64,000 bases of DNA from Treponema bryantii. Its GTDB lineage: Bacteria > Spirochaetota > Spirochaetia > Treponematales > Treponemataceae. The notes beneath the pieces are model-generated. The model had not been told where the DNA came from and did no database searches. It saw only the letters and a program-made list of their open reading frames with translations. Made by a program: the position numbers and the translations under genes. Below, piece after piece: positions 1 through 7,712 of the stretch (positions are counted from its first letter, which is position 1; the number at the start of each line of letters is the position of its first letter). The stretch covers positions 442,558 to 506,557 of the forward strand of contig NZ_FOFU01000001.1 of assembly GCF_900111035.1 (NCBI RefSeq). Direction: 5' to 3'.

Positions 1-584
1 ATTCTCTTACAAATCTTGGTATAAGACAGTTTTTTGCTGGAAAGCCGGAATATAAATGCTGCGGCTTTGCTTCAGACAGAGATGAAGCGCTTGAGAAACT
101 GGCAGAACTTGCTGTTAAAGACAAGCTGCCGGATATTTTGATTCTTGATTTGAATCTTGGTGAATGCAGTGGTCTTGATATTTTAAAAGTTGTTAAAGAA
201 AAATATACCTCTACAAAGGTTGTTGTATATTCAATGTATACTAATCCTGGAATTTTAAGTCTTGCACTTGATAATGGTGCTCTTGGCTTTGTTTCAAAGG
301 ATAGTATGGAAAGCGAACTTTTAAAGGCTGTTTACGAAGTTGTTCATGGCGGAAGCTATGTACAGCAGACTCTTGTTACTTCACTTTTTACGTACAGAAG
401 TCTTCTTGATAGTCTTACAAAGCAGGAACAGAATATTCTTAAAAAGATTATTGAGCGTAAGGAAAATGAACAGATTGCTTCTGAGTTGAATCTTACAATC
501 CGAAGCGTTGAGAATTATCTTTCAAGAATTTACAGTAAAACCGGTTGCCGCGGACACGAAGAACTCGTTGCTAAATTCGGTTAA
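1..584 (+). CDS. LuxR-family response regulator, 5' end cut by window edge
   Basis: The reading frame is open from the window's first bases, so the true start lies outside. The visible part starts inside a receiver domain: the phospho-acceptor Asp is in ILILDLNLG, the switch Ser/Thr is in VVVYSMYTN and the conserved Lys is in GFVSKDS. A GerE/LuxR-type helix-turn-helix follows (LTKQEQNILKKI through SVENYLSRIYSKTG). The family is phosphorylated by a sensor histidine kinase and then binds promoter DNA; the partner kinase is not visible. The stop codon overlaps the convergent CCA-adding enzyme gene by 4 nt. The internal TTG at 138 is not a credible start, because receiver-domain sequence is encoded upstream of it. 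Confidence 0.9.
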   Translation, partial: SLTNLGIRQFFAGKPEYKCCGFASDRDEALEKLAELAVKDKLPDILILDLNLGECSGLDILKVVKEKYTSTKVVVYSMYTNPGILSLALDNGALGFVSKDSMESELLKAVYEVVHGGSYVQQTLVTSLFTYRSLLDSLTKQEQNILKKIIERKENEQIASELNLTIRSVENYLSRIYSKTGCRGHEELVAKFG

Positions 585-2005
585 TTCGACAGTCTTTTTG
601 CAACTTCCAGAAGACGATCCTTATCATTCATTTCAGGATCCTCAATAACGCATTCGAGAAGTTCATTTAAAATCCGTCCAAGTTCTTTTCCTGCGGGAAT
701 GCCTGCTGCCATAAGGTCTCGTCCGTTTACTGCAAGAGATTTCAATGAAAGTGTTGTCTTTTTCTCAAGCTCAGAGTGTACACGTTCCTTAAGCTCTAAA
801 AGAAGCTGAATACTTGCACTGTAACGGATATCCACTGGTTCATTATACATGCCGTACATATCTGCCATGCGGAGGTCATAAAGATCTTCCATACATTCTG
901 GTTTTGTGCGGATTATAAAACGTCTTACTGCTGCTTCAGACCAGTTGGTTTCATAATGAAACATATGCTCTTTTACAAGATGACACACATTATTTATCAT
1001 TTCATTTGAAAACTTCAGTCGTGTCATTACCTGCTTAGTGATTATTTCACTATAGGATTCGTGATTGTAAAAGGTAATTGTTTCAATTTCTTTTGTGCTT
1101 CCGTCGTTTTTATCGCCGTCTAGAACTGTTTCTTTTACAAGTTTTTTAGCGGCCGGTTTTCCGATGTCATGGAAGAGGGCTGCAAGACGTACATTCAGCT
1201 TATCTGCAGGGGCTCCGTCACAGGCATAATAAAGATGATCCATTACATCAAACTTATGAAAGGCTCTGTAGTCAGACTGAACACAGCCGCGGCATACCAT
1301 AAACTCTGGAAGGAAAATAGACATTAAGCCGGTTTCTTCCAGAAGCTTAAGGCCTACAGACGGCTTTGGAGATGCCATTATTTTTTCAAACTCATCGCGG
1401 AAGCGTTCAATAGAAATTGATGCTGCCTTTTCCTGAATTTCTTTTTTGAAGATTTCTGAATATGTATTATTTTCTATACTAAAATTAAGTTTTGAAGCAA
1501 AGCGGAGGGCTCGTACAGGGCGGAGTCCGTCTTCCATAAATCGCTCATGTGCTACGCCAACTGTTTTTATGAGACGGTTTTTTATATCTTCCTGACCGCC
1601 GTATGGGTCTACAACCGCACCGTCTTCAAGAGAGGCTGCAATTGCATTCATGGTAAAATCGCGGCGGGCAAGGTCTTCTTCGATTGTTGCAGCGTAATTT
1701 ATGCTGTCAGGGTGTCTGCCGTCTGAATAGCCTGCTTCTGTTCTGAAGGTTGTTACTTCAATTTCTGTGCCCTTAAAATGTACGGTTACTGTTCCGTGTT
1801 CTATTCCTGTTGGTACGACAAACTTAAAAAGCTTGATTACATCCTGAGGAGTAGCGTTTGTAGCAACATCCCAGTCATGGGCAGGAACTTTCATGAACAT
1901 GTCTCTGACTGCACCGCCAACAAGATATGCTTTATAACCGGCTGTCGTAAAAATTTTTCCAAACTCAATAAGCAGTGGAGGAAGTTTTATATTTTTTGTA
2001 CTCAT
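581..2005 (-). CDS. cca: CCA-adding enzyme / poly(A) polymerase family tRNA nucleotidyltransferase with HD domain
   Basis: The 474-residue protein belongs to class II tRNA nucleotidyltransferases, which add or repair the 3' CCA end of tRNA. The N-terminal nucleotidyltransferase signature is clear: LVGGAVRD at about residue 29, then the metal-binding DWD. RRDFTMNA and the RPVRALRFASKL helix region follow. The C-terminal half carries an HD phosphohydrolase motif (LAALFHDIGKPAA at about residue 282), as in CCA enzymes with 2',3'-cyclic phosphodiesterase activity. The ATG has a GGAGG Shine-Dalgarno about 6 nt upstream and overlaps the stop of the upstream membrane protein gene (ATGA). A pure poly(A) polymerase cannot be excluded, but a bacterial enzyme with an HD domain is more often Cca. 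Confidence 0.93.
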   Translation of the reverse strand: MSTKNIKLPPLLIEFGKIFTTAGYKAYLVGGAVRDMFMKVPAHDWDVATNATPQDVIKLFKFVVPTGIEHGTVTVHFKGTEIEVTTFRTEAGYSDGRHPDSINYAATIEEDLARRDFTMNAIAASLEDGAVVDPYGGQEDIKNRLIKTVGVAHERFMEDGLRPVRALRFASKLNFSIENNTYSEIFKKEIQEKAASISIERFRDEFEKIMASPKPSVGLKLLEETGLMSIFLPEFMVCRGCVQSDYRAFHKFDVMDHLYYACDGAPADKLNVRLAALFHDIGKPAAKKLVKETVLDGDKNDGSTKEIETITFYNHESYSEIITKQVMTRLKFSNEMINNVCHLVKEHMFHYETNWSEAAVRRFIIRTKPECMEDLYDLRMADMYGMYNEPVDIRYSASIQLLLELKERVHSELEKKTTLSLKSLAVNGRDLMAAGIPAGKELGRILNELLECVIEDPEMNDKDRLLEVAKRLSN

Positions 2006-2376
2006 CTGATGCCTCCGGAAATATAGCCTATGATATTAGAGGTTCCCGTGCAGAAGATACAGAACACTGCAGAACAAAATAAGGCAATCATATTTATAAT
2101 ATTTTTTATCTGATGTTTTTCTGTGAAAAGTTTAATTGCCGTTTCAACCAGCAGTACAATCGAAAAGAGGCTGTTAAATATAGCCACATAAGACAGCACT
2201 GTAAGAATCCACTGCTGATTTTCATCCTGAAAATTCTGATAATTACCAATTATATAAAGAGTTATGAGAATTACACAAAAAGCCGTTACTGCAAGATTCA
2301 ACGTCATGGAAAACTTGTAGGTAAGGGTATTTGAGAGAAGTTTTTTTGAGTATTTGAATTTCAGTTTATTAGCCAT
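2002..2376 (-). CDS. Small three-helix membrane protein, unknown function
   Basis: A 124-residue protein with three hydrophobic stretches: NLAVTAFCVILITLYIIG, a second around WILTVLSYVAIFNSLFSI, and a third near the C-terminus (MIALFCSAVFCIFCTG). I do not recognise the family. I chose the ATG at 2376 because the frame-open extension up to 2496 would run into the divergent gene starting at 2453 and looks less coding. The stop overlaps the cca start (ATGA), so the two are probably translationally coupled, possibly only by convenience. Confidence 0.6.
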   Translation of the reverse strand: MANKLKFKYSKKLLSNTLTYKFSMTLNLAVTAFCVILITLYIIGNYQNFQDENQQWILTVLSYVAIFNSLFSIVLLVETAIKLFTEKHQIKNIINMIALFCSAVFCIFCTGTSNIIGYISGGIR

Positions 2377-2452
2377 ATAATCTGTTTTTGCTTGAAGACG
2401 GGCGCCATCTACTGATATAATAACATAATATTGATTGTTCGGGTACAGGTCT

Positions 2453-3157
2453 ATGAAGAAATTTCTAGCATGTGTTTTTATTCTTGCGGTTTTCACAGGC
2501 GCCGTTTTTTATGTCGGATGGACTCAATTCCGTGTAAAACCAGATACTATCGGAATTGTTGTTTCCAAAACCAGTGGAGTAGACGAAAAACCTGTCTTAA
2601 ACGGAGAATTTGCCTGGCACTGGCAGTTCCTCCTTCCAACAAATGCAACTCTTAAAACCTTTCATATAAAGCCGTACAGCACTCAAAAAACAATTTCAGG
2701 TACGCTACCTTCCGGTGAAGCTTATGCTTCAATCTATAATGCACAGGGTCTTTTTGATTACAGCATTACCTTTGATATTCAGCTTACAGTTTCTCCAGAA
2801 GCTGTTGTGGAGCTTATGGAACTGAATAAAATAACAGATGATGCAGATCTTGCAGTTTACCTTGAAGGAGCGGCAGGCACTTTAGCTCAGCATGCTGCAA
2901 ATTATATACTCAACCGTGCCGAGACAAATACTGCTTTCAGAACGGAATCCCTGCGTCGTGAAGAAATCTTACGCGGTATTCAGATTTACAAGGATTTTCC
3001 AGAGCTTGATGTATCTGTTTTTTCAATTCAGAACTCAAAGCTGCCTGATTATAATATGTATAAAAGAATTTCAAATATGCAGCCAGACCAGCTTAATCCG
3101 TCGTATGGAGTTGAGTCTCAGCTGACAGAGCAGACAGAAATGCCGGAGGTTTTATAA
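2453..3157 (+). CDS. Membrane-anchored protein, possibly SPFH/band-7-like
   Basis: A 234-residue protein with an N-terminal signal anchor (MKKFLACVFILAVFTGAVFY) and a mostly soluble body. The opening RVKPDTIGIVVSKTSG and the later WHWQFLLPTNATLKTF resemble the start of SPFH/band-7 domains (a conserved Gly-Val segment, then a WxF..P segment). The rest is too divergent for a firm call. I chose the ATG at 2453 over 2435 because it starts directly at the lysine-initiated signal anchor. The stop codon abuts the chorismate mutase ATG, so the genes are likely co-transcribed. The C-terminal tail is Gln/Glu-rich. Confidence 0.7.
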   Translation: MKKFLACVFILAVFTGAVFYVGWTQFRVKPDTIGIVVSKTSGVDEKPVLNGEFAWHWQFLLPTNATLKTFHIKPYSTQKTISGTLPSGEAYASIYNAQGLFDYSITFDIQLTVSPEAVVELMELNKITDDADLAVYLEGAAGTLAQHAANYILNRAETNTAFRTESLRREEILRGIQIYKDFPELDVSVFSIQNSKLPDYNMYKRISNMQPDQLNPSYGVESQLTEQTEMPEVL

Positions 3158-3538
3158 ATGGAAAAACGATTAGCAGCATTCCGGGGAGCGGTTTGTGTAG
3201 AAAACACACCAGAGAACATTACTGAAAATGTATGCCTTATGTGCCGCGAATTATTTACACGTAATTCAATAAAAGCAGAGGATATTGTTTCACTTCAGTT
3301 TACAATTACAAACGATATTACAAAACTGAATCCTGCAACTGCATTACGCCGTGGTGACTGTGGACTTGATATAACATCAGTACCGCTTTTCTGCAGTCAG
3401 GAAGCCTTTATAGAAGGCGGTATGCCGCTGGTAGTAAGGGCATTGCTTACAACTTATGTAGATGAAAGCTCGGCTGAGCGTCATAACGTATACCTGAATG
3501 GAGCTGAGAAACTCCGTCCAGACTTTTCAAACAGGTAA
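3158..3538 (+). CDS. aroH: Monofunctional chorismate mutase, AroH class
   Basis: The 126-residue length matches the trimeric AroH class (Bacillus subtilis type), which converts chorismate to prephenate for Phe/Tyr synthesis. Landmarks align: FRGAVCVENT at the N-terminus (active-site Arg7 equivalent), LFCSQEA (Cys75/Glu78 region), VVRALLTTYV (catalytic Arg90 equivalent) and HNVYLNGAEKLRPDF at the C-terminus. It starts immediately after the preceding stop codon. No other aromatic pathway genes are next to it, so its placement before glycogen synthase gives no pathway hint. Confidence 0.9.
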   Translation: MEKRLAAFRGAVCVENTPENITENVCLMCRELFTRNSIKAEDIVSLQFTITNDITKLNPATALRRGDCGLDITSVPLFCSQEAFIEGGMPLVVRALLTTYVDESSAERHNVYLNGAEKLRPDFSNR

Positions 3539-3563
3539 CCGGAAGTAACAGGAGGAGATGATT

Positions 3564-5135
3564 ATGAAGATTTGGGTAGTAAGTATGGAATGCGCCGGAA
3601 TCGCAGAAGCCGGCGGTGTAAAAAACGTAACATTTTCACTGTGTAAGGAATTCTCAGATTTAAAGCACAAGGTAACACTTTTTATACCTGTATATAAATG
3701 TACCTGCCTGGATTCTCTTTTTGAATTCAACAAGCTTGAAACAGTTGCAGAGGTAGAACTTTGCGGCAGAAAAGAAAAAATCCAGTATACAACAGCAAGA
3801 AGTACTTCTAACTTTGATGTCGTTCTTATCAATCATCCTCTTTTTGCAGATAAGGAAGCTGTTTATACCTACACAGAAAACGAAGAAAAACAGAATCCGG
3901 CTCATAAAAAAGGTTCCGGCCATTTAGATGGACTTTATCTTGATGTGCTTTTCCAGAAAGCAGTCTGTGCCTATGGCTCAATAATCTCCCGTTCAGATAT
4001 TCCTGAAATCCTTCATTGTCAGGATGCTTCAACTGCAATGCTTCCTGCCTTTATTGCAGCTTCAAAAGCTTTTAAAAAGACAAATTCCGTAGTTACAATT
4101 CATAATGCAGGTCCGTTCTATCATCACAGTTTTACAAGTATTGGTGAAGCTGCATGGTATACAGGTCTTTCAACTCCACTGCTTGAAAAAGCAATGAATG
4201 GAAGGGCAGTTGAACCATTCCTTATTGCCTCAGCTTCCGGTGCATATCTTACAACAGTTTCTGAAGATTATGCCCGTGAACTTATTGATCCAGCAAACAC
4301 TGAAGCTACAGAAGGTCTGGCTCCGATTTTTGCTTCAAATCATGTTGAAATCAAAGGAATTACAAACGGTTTTGATTTTGACCGCTACAATCCTGCATTA
4401 AAGGAGGTTTCAAAACTTCCTTTTGAGTTTGAACCGGAAAAGAATGATCTTGAAGGAAAACTTAAGTGCCGTAAATTCTTTATTCAGAATATTGTAAATA
4501 CTGATAACTTCAAGGCAGCCGGAATTAAGAAGTACGGAAAACTCGACTGTTCAACAGAATACACAAAAGAGATTTTCTTTGCTTACCATGGCCGCATTAC
4601 AACCCAGAAAGGAATTGCCGTACTTACAGCAGCTGTTCCTGCAATTCTTGAAAACTATCCTGATGTAAGATTTATTTTTGCAGGGCAGGGCGAACCACGT
4701 CTAGAAATAGATATCGTACGCCTCTGCGAAAAGTATCCTGGAAAGGTTACCTTTATGAACGGATATAATCAGACAGTTGTGCGCCTTGCAACAGCTGTAA
4801 GTGATTTTATTGTTCTCCCAAGTTATTTTGAACCATGTGGACTCGAAGATTTTATTGGCCAGGTTTATGGAACTGTACCAATTGCACATAAAACCGGTGG
4901 ACTTAATAAAATCATTGATGGCCGTACAGGCTTCCTTTATGACAGCAATACAGCAGGTGTTCTCATTGCAAAGCTTTCAGAAATAATCATGCTTAAAATG
5001 CTGCGTCCAAGTCAGATTTCAAGAATGGTTAAGAGCGGTGCATACAGCGTTCATCATGAATACCTGTGGAAAACAGTTATTCAGAAAAAATATTTGCCAT
5101 TTTTTAAAGAAATTTTAAAAAATAGTAAAGAATGA
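3564..5135 (+). CDS. glgA: Glycogen/starch synthase, GT5 family
   Basis: A 523-residue GT5 enzyme that transfers glucose, normally from ADP-glucose, to the non-reducing end of alpha-1,4-glucan in the cytoplasm. The N-terminal Rossmann domain has GIAEAGGVKNVTFSL, corresponding to the KxGGL nucleotide-sugar loop with Glu-Ala before the glycines. The C-terminal domain has the GRITTQKG turn, PSYFEPCGLEDFIGQ and HKTGGLNKIIDG, the usual family signature. I chose the ATG at 3564 because GGAGGA lies 7 nt upstream; the ATG at 3558 would leave no spacer. No other glycogen genes are adjacent. An AT-rich stretch with a promoter follows. Confidence 0.95.
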   Translation: MKIWVVSMECAGIAEAGGVKNVTFSLCKEFSDLKHKVTLFIPVYKCTCLDSLFEFNKLETVAEVELCGRKEKIQYTTARSTSNFDVVLINHPLFADKEAVYTYTENEEKQNPAHKKGSGHLDGLYLDVLFQKAVCAYGSIISRSDIPEILHCQDASTAMLPAFIAASKAFKKTNSVVTIHNAGPFYHHSFTSIGEAAWYTGLSTPLLEKAMNGRAVEPFLIASASGAYLTTVSEDYARELIDPANTEATEGLAPIFASNHVEIKGITNGFDFDRYNPALKEVSKLPFEFEPEKNDLEGKLKCRKFFIQNIVNTDNFKAAGIKKYGKLDCSTEYTKEIFFAYHGRITTQKGIAVLTAAVPAILENYPDVRFIFAGQGEPRLEIDIVRLCEKYPGKVTFMNGYNQTVVRLATAVSDFIVLPSYFEPCGLEDFIGQVYGTVPIAHKTGGLNKIIDGRTGFLYDSNTAGVLIAKLSEIIMLKMLRPSQISRMVKSGAYSVHHEYLWKTVIQKKYLPFFKEILKNSKE

Positions 5136-5137
5136 TA

Positions 5138-5166
5138 TTGACTAAATTATCATAAATCTATAATAT
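5138..5166 (+). promoter_or_regulatory. Probable sigma70 promoter for the tRNA-Thr/tRNA-Tyr pair
   Basis: TTGACT at 5138-5143 is followed by TATAAT at 5159-5164 (15-nt spacer) or TAATAT at 5161-5166 (17-nt spacer), about 46 nt before the first mature tRNA base. The hexamers are seen directly; use as a promoter is inferred. Confidence 0.55.
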
Positions 5167-5211
5167 AAGACTCACGTTCGACGCAATGAGTTGAACAAAA
5201 CAAATAAATCT

Positions 5212-5284
5212 GCTGCCTTAGCTCAGCTGGTAGAGCACGTGATTTGTAATCTCGGGGTCGTGGGTCCAAATCCTACAGGCAGCT
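5212..5284 (+). tRNA. tRNA-Thr (anticodon TGT)
   Basis: The cloverleaf can be folded by eye: acceptor GCTGCCT pairs with AGGCAGC, the D stem is GCTC/GAGC, the anticodon loop TTTGTAA carries TGT, and the T arm is GTGGG/CCTAC. The discriminator is T. The anticodon stem CGTGA/TCTCG contains one T-T mismatch. CCA is not encoded. It sits 6 nt before tRNA-Tyr, presumably in one transcript. Confidence 0.93.
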
Positions 5285-5290
5285 TAAAAT

Positions 5291-5372
5291 GGGGAGTTCG
5301 CATAGCGGCAATTGCAAGGGACTGTAAATCCCTCGACTCGCGTCTCCAGAGGTTCGAGTCCTCTACTCCCCA
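5291..5372 (+). tRNA. tRNA-Tyr (anticodon GTA)
   Basis: The acceptor GGGGAGT pairs with ACTCCCC, the discriminator is A, and the anticodon loop CTGTAAA carries GTA. A long class II variable arm lies between the anticodon stem and the T arm (AGAGG/CCTCT), as expected for bacterial tRNA-Tyr. CCA is not encoded. A rho-independent terminator begins 9 nt after the discriminator. Confidence 0.94.
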
Positions 5373-5380
5373 GTAGTTCA

Positions 5381-5409
5381 AGAGTTAGATATCTTCTAAC
5401 TCTTTTTTT
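5381..5409 (+). terminator. Rho-independent terminator after the tRNA pair
   Basis: Perfect 9-bp stem AGAGTTAGA/TCTAACTCT with a 5-nt loop, running directly into seven T residues. Confidence 0.85.
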
Positions 5410-5454
5410 ATGCCCTTTTTAAACTATAAAAAATCAAAAATCCAGCTATATGTT

Positions 5455-5483
5455 TTGACAAAAACTCTTGTATAGGGTAAATT
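5455..5483 (+). promoter_or_regulatory. Probable promoter upstream of the MBL-fold hydrolase
   Basis: Consensus TTGACA at 5455-5460, a 17-nt spacer and TAAATT at 5478-5483, 39 nt before the chosen ATG. It lies just after the tRNA terminator, so it is the likely start of the next transcript. Confidence 0.5.
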
Positions 5484-5521
5484 TAAATAATCTAATTTAT
5501 AAATGTGAATTAGGGGGGAAA

Positions 5522-6454
5522 ATGCAAATCTATTTCTGGGGTGTACGAGGTTCGGTTCCAACACCGTTGTCTCCGCAACAGGTTCAGTCAAAAATTATGG
5601 CCGCAATTCAAAGGGCAAAACCAGAAGATCTTGTAAATGCGGAAACCAGAGCAAAGTTTGTTTCATCACTTCCTTCATGGATTTTCGGAACAGCAGGCGG
5701 AAATACAGCCTGTGTAGAACTTGTAAATAACGATACTCATATAATTCTTGATGCCGGAACAGGTCTTCGTGCAATGGGAAAGGCTAGAACATGTCCTTCA
5801 AATTATCATCTGTTCTTTTCTCATTTTCACTGGGATCATATTCAGGGCTTTCCATTTTTTGATCATGCTTATAATCCTAAGTGTCATTTTGAAGTTTATT
5901 CACATTTTGATGATGCAGATGAATATTTCTGGGATCAGGTAGCAGAACCTTATAGTCCTCCTACTGTAGGAAAAACTCTTGCCAGAGACATTCATTTTAC
6001 CCGTATTTATGAAGATGAAGAGTTCAATATTGATGGAATCAAAATAAACTCTCATAAAATGCGACATCCTGGTGATTCTTATGCCTTTTCTTTTGAAAAT
6101 AACGGTAAGAAGTTTGTTTATGCAACAGACGTAGAATTAAAATCTACAGATTACCAGGGAAAGAATGAAGGCGAGGCTGTATTTAAAAATGCAGATGTAA
6201 TTATAATTGATTCGCAATATACAGTAGAAGAAGTGTACCGGAAAGAAAACTGGGGACATTCTTCATTCTGTTATGCAATTGATTTTGCCGTTTACTGGAA
6301 TATTAAAAAAGTGTATCTCTTTCATCATGAGCCTGTTTATGATGATAAAAAGCTCAATTCAATACTTGAGGCTGCAAGATGGTATGCTCAATATATAAAT
6401 CATTCTGATATTGAGATTTTTTTAGCAAAGGAATCACAAGAGATTGATTTATGA
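5522..6454 (+). CDS. Metallo-beta-lactamase-fold hydrolase
   Basis: A 310-residue MBL-fold protein. WGVRGSVPTP at the N-terminus and the metal-binding SHFHWDHIQGFPFF (HxHxDH) at about residue 100 are characteristic of the RNase Z / cyclic-nucleotide phosphodiesterase branch. MRHPGDSYAFSF, YATDVEL (metal-bridging Asp) and DSQYTVEE with a late HHEP supply the remaining ligands. The substrate cannot be read from sequence. I took the ATG at 5522 because AGGGGGG lies just upstream, rather than the in-frame ATG at 5468. The stop overlaps the next small gene (ATGA). Confidence 0.85.
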   Translation: MQIYFWGVRGSVPTPLSPQQVQSKIMAAIQRAKPEDLVNAETRAKFVSSLPSWIFGTAGGNTACVELVNNDTHIILDAGTGLRAMGKARTCPSNYHLFFSHFHWDHIQGFPFFDHAYNPKCHFEVYSHFDDADEYFWDQVAEPYSPPTVGKTLARDIHFTRIYEDEEFNIDGIKINSHKMRHPGDSYAFSFENNGKKFVYATDVELKSTDYQGKNEGEAVFKNADVIIIDSQYTVEEVYRKENWGHSSFCYAIDFAVYWNIKKVYLFHHEPVYDDKKLNSILEAARWYAQYINHSDIEIFLAKESQEIDL

Positions 6455-6642
6455 TAGTTGATAATGAAGATATAACCATACTAGATTATTCATTTTCGAA
6501 AAAGGAATTGTTTCTTCTCGCAAAATATCTGAGGACAAAGCAGGAAGAATTACCAGAGGGTCTTGAGCTTTTTTATAAAACACTGGAAGATTCCATTTAC
6601 AATTGTCTTTCACTTGAAGAGGTTAAAAGATTCTACTCATGA
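6451..6642 (+). CDS. Small acidic protein, unknown function
   Basis: 63 residues, predicted helical (KKELFLLAKYLRTKQEELPEGLELFYKTLEDS). It overlaps the upstream hydrolase by 4 nt (ATGA) and the downstream mltG start by 4 nt (ATGA). That double overlap is the best evidence that it is expressed as part of this run. I do not recognise the family. Confidence 0.7.
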   Translation: MIVDNEDITILDYSFSKKELFLLAKYLRTKQEELPEGLELFYKTLEDSIYNCLSLEEVKRFYS

Positions 6643-7703
6643 AAAAAATATTATCTATTCTTCTGATTCTTTTTATTGTACTGGCAGGAAGTATCGGAGT
6701 TTCTGTTTGTTTTGTTAAAAATCTTAGTAAACCGGTTGCATCTGTTGATGATGGTACTAAGGTCAGAATTGAGATTCCAAGCGGAATGTCTGTTTCTGAA
6801 GCCGGTGAAAACTTAATGACAAACGGACTTATCCGTAACAAAAAACTCTTTTATTACACAGCACGATATCCAAAATTAAAGGTATTTCTTTATGGTAAAG
6901 ATGCTGATAAGCCTTTTGTACTCAGAAGCGGAATTTATTATATAAGTCCTTCAATGAATATTGCAGAAATCCAGCAGGAACTTTCTTCTGGTCAGCAGGA
7001 GTATATAAAAGTTTCTCTTCCGGAAGGCCTTACAATTTCTAAAATTGCTGCTGAACTTGAAGAAAACCGTATTTGTTCTGCAGCTGATTTTATTGCAGTT
7101 TGTAAGAATTCTGATTTTGCTGCACAGAATGGAATTGCAGGTGAAACCTGCGAGGGCTTTTTGTTTCCCGATACTTATTTTCTAACCGCCGGTATGCCAG
7201 CAGAATCTGTTGCAAAACTTATGATTGATAATTTCTTCAGCAGAATAAGAGATATCGAAGGCCTTTCTCAGATGAACAGTGCTGACTTATATGAAACAGT
7301 TACTCTTGCTTCAATAGTGGAGCGCGAATATCGTGTAGAAGATGAAGCTCCTTTAATTGCAAGTGTATTCAAAAACCGTCTTCGCCGAAGTATCGGACTT
7401 TATTCGTGTGCTACAGTTGAATATATTCTTACAGAAATTGAAGGCCGTCCTCATCCGGATCGTATCCTTATTGAAGATACAAAAATAGATAATCCTTATA
7501 ACACTTACAAATGGGCAGGTCTTCCTCCTGGACCTATTTCAAATCCGGGACTTGTAGCTCTCGGTGCCAGCGCAAATACACCTAAGACAAATTATTATTT
7601 CTTCCAGGTTGTAGATCCTGCAGCAGGTCGTCATGTGTTTACAACCAATTTTGATGAACATATTCAAAGCCACAGCCTTTATACAAAAAAGTCTGGTAAG
7701 TAG
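6639..7703 (+). CDS. mltG: Endolytic murein transglycosylase MltG (YceG-like)
   Basis: 354 residues. A single N-terminal membrane anchor (LSILLILFIVLAGSIGVSVC) precedes a LysM-like region and the YceG domain. TVTLASIVEREYRVEDEAP carries the conserved catalytic Glu; LFPDTYFLTAG and WAGLPPGPISNPG are further family signatures. MltG cleaves nascent peptidoglycan strands at the inner membrane and is thought to terminate glycan synthesis. Placement directly before dnaG and near the rod-complex genes fits a growth cluster. It overlaps the upstream small gene by 4 nt. Confidence 0.93.
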   Translation: MKKILSILLILFIVLAGSIGVSVCFVKNLSKPVASVDDGTKVRIEIPSGMSVSEAGENLMTNGLIRNKKLFYYTARYPKLKVFLYGKDADKPFVLRSGIYYISPSMNIAEIQQELSSGQQEYIKVSLPEGLTISKIAAELEENRICSAADFIAVCKNSDFAAQNGIAGETCEGFLFPDTYFLTAGMPAESVAKLMIDNFFSRIRDIEGLSQMNSADLYETVTLASIVEREYRVEDEAPLIASVFKNRLRRSIGLYSCATVEYILTEIEGRPHPDRILIEDTKIDNPYNTYKWAGLPPGPISNPGLVALGASANTPKTNYYFFQVVDPAAGRHVFTTNFDEHIQSHSLYTKKSGK

Positions 7704-7712
7704 AGGTAGTTT

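Noticed and set aside
2113-2334. Plus-strand ORF within the small membrane protein gene
   Set aside because: Shadow frame; Lys/Tyr/Asn-rich without start context.
5191-5376. 61-residue ORF across the tRNA pair
   Set aside because: Entirely made of tRNA-Thr and tRNA-Tyr sequence.
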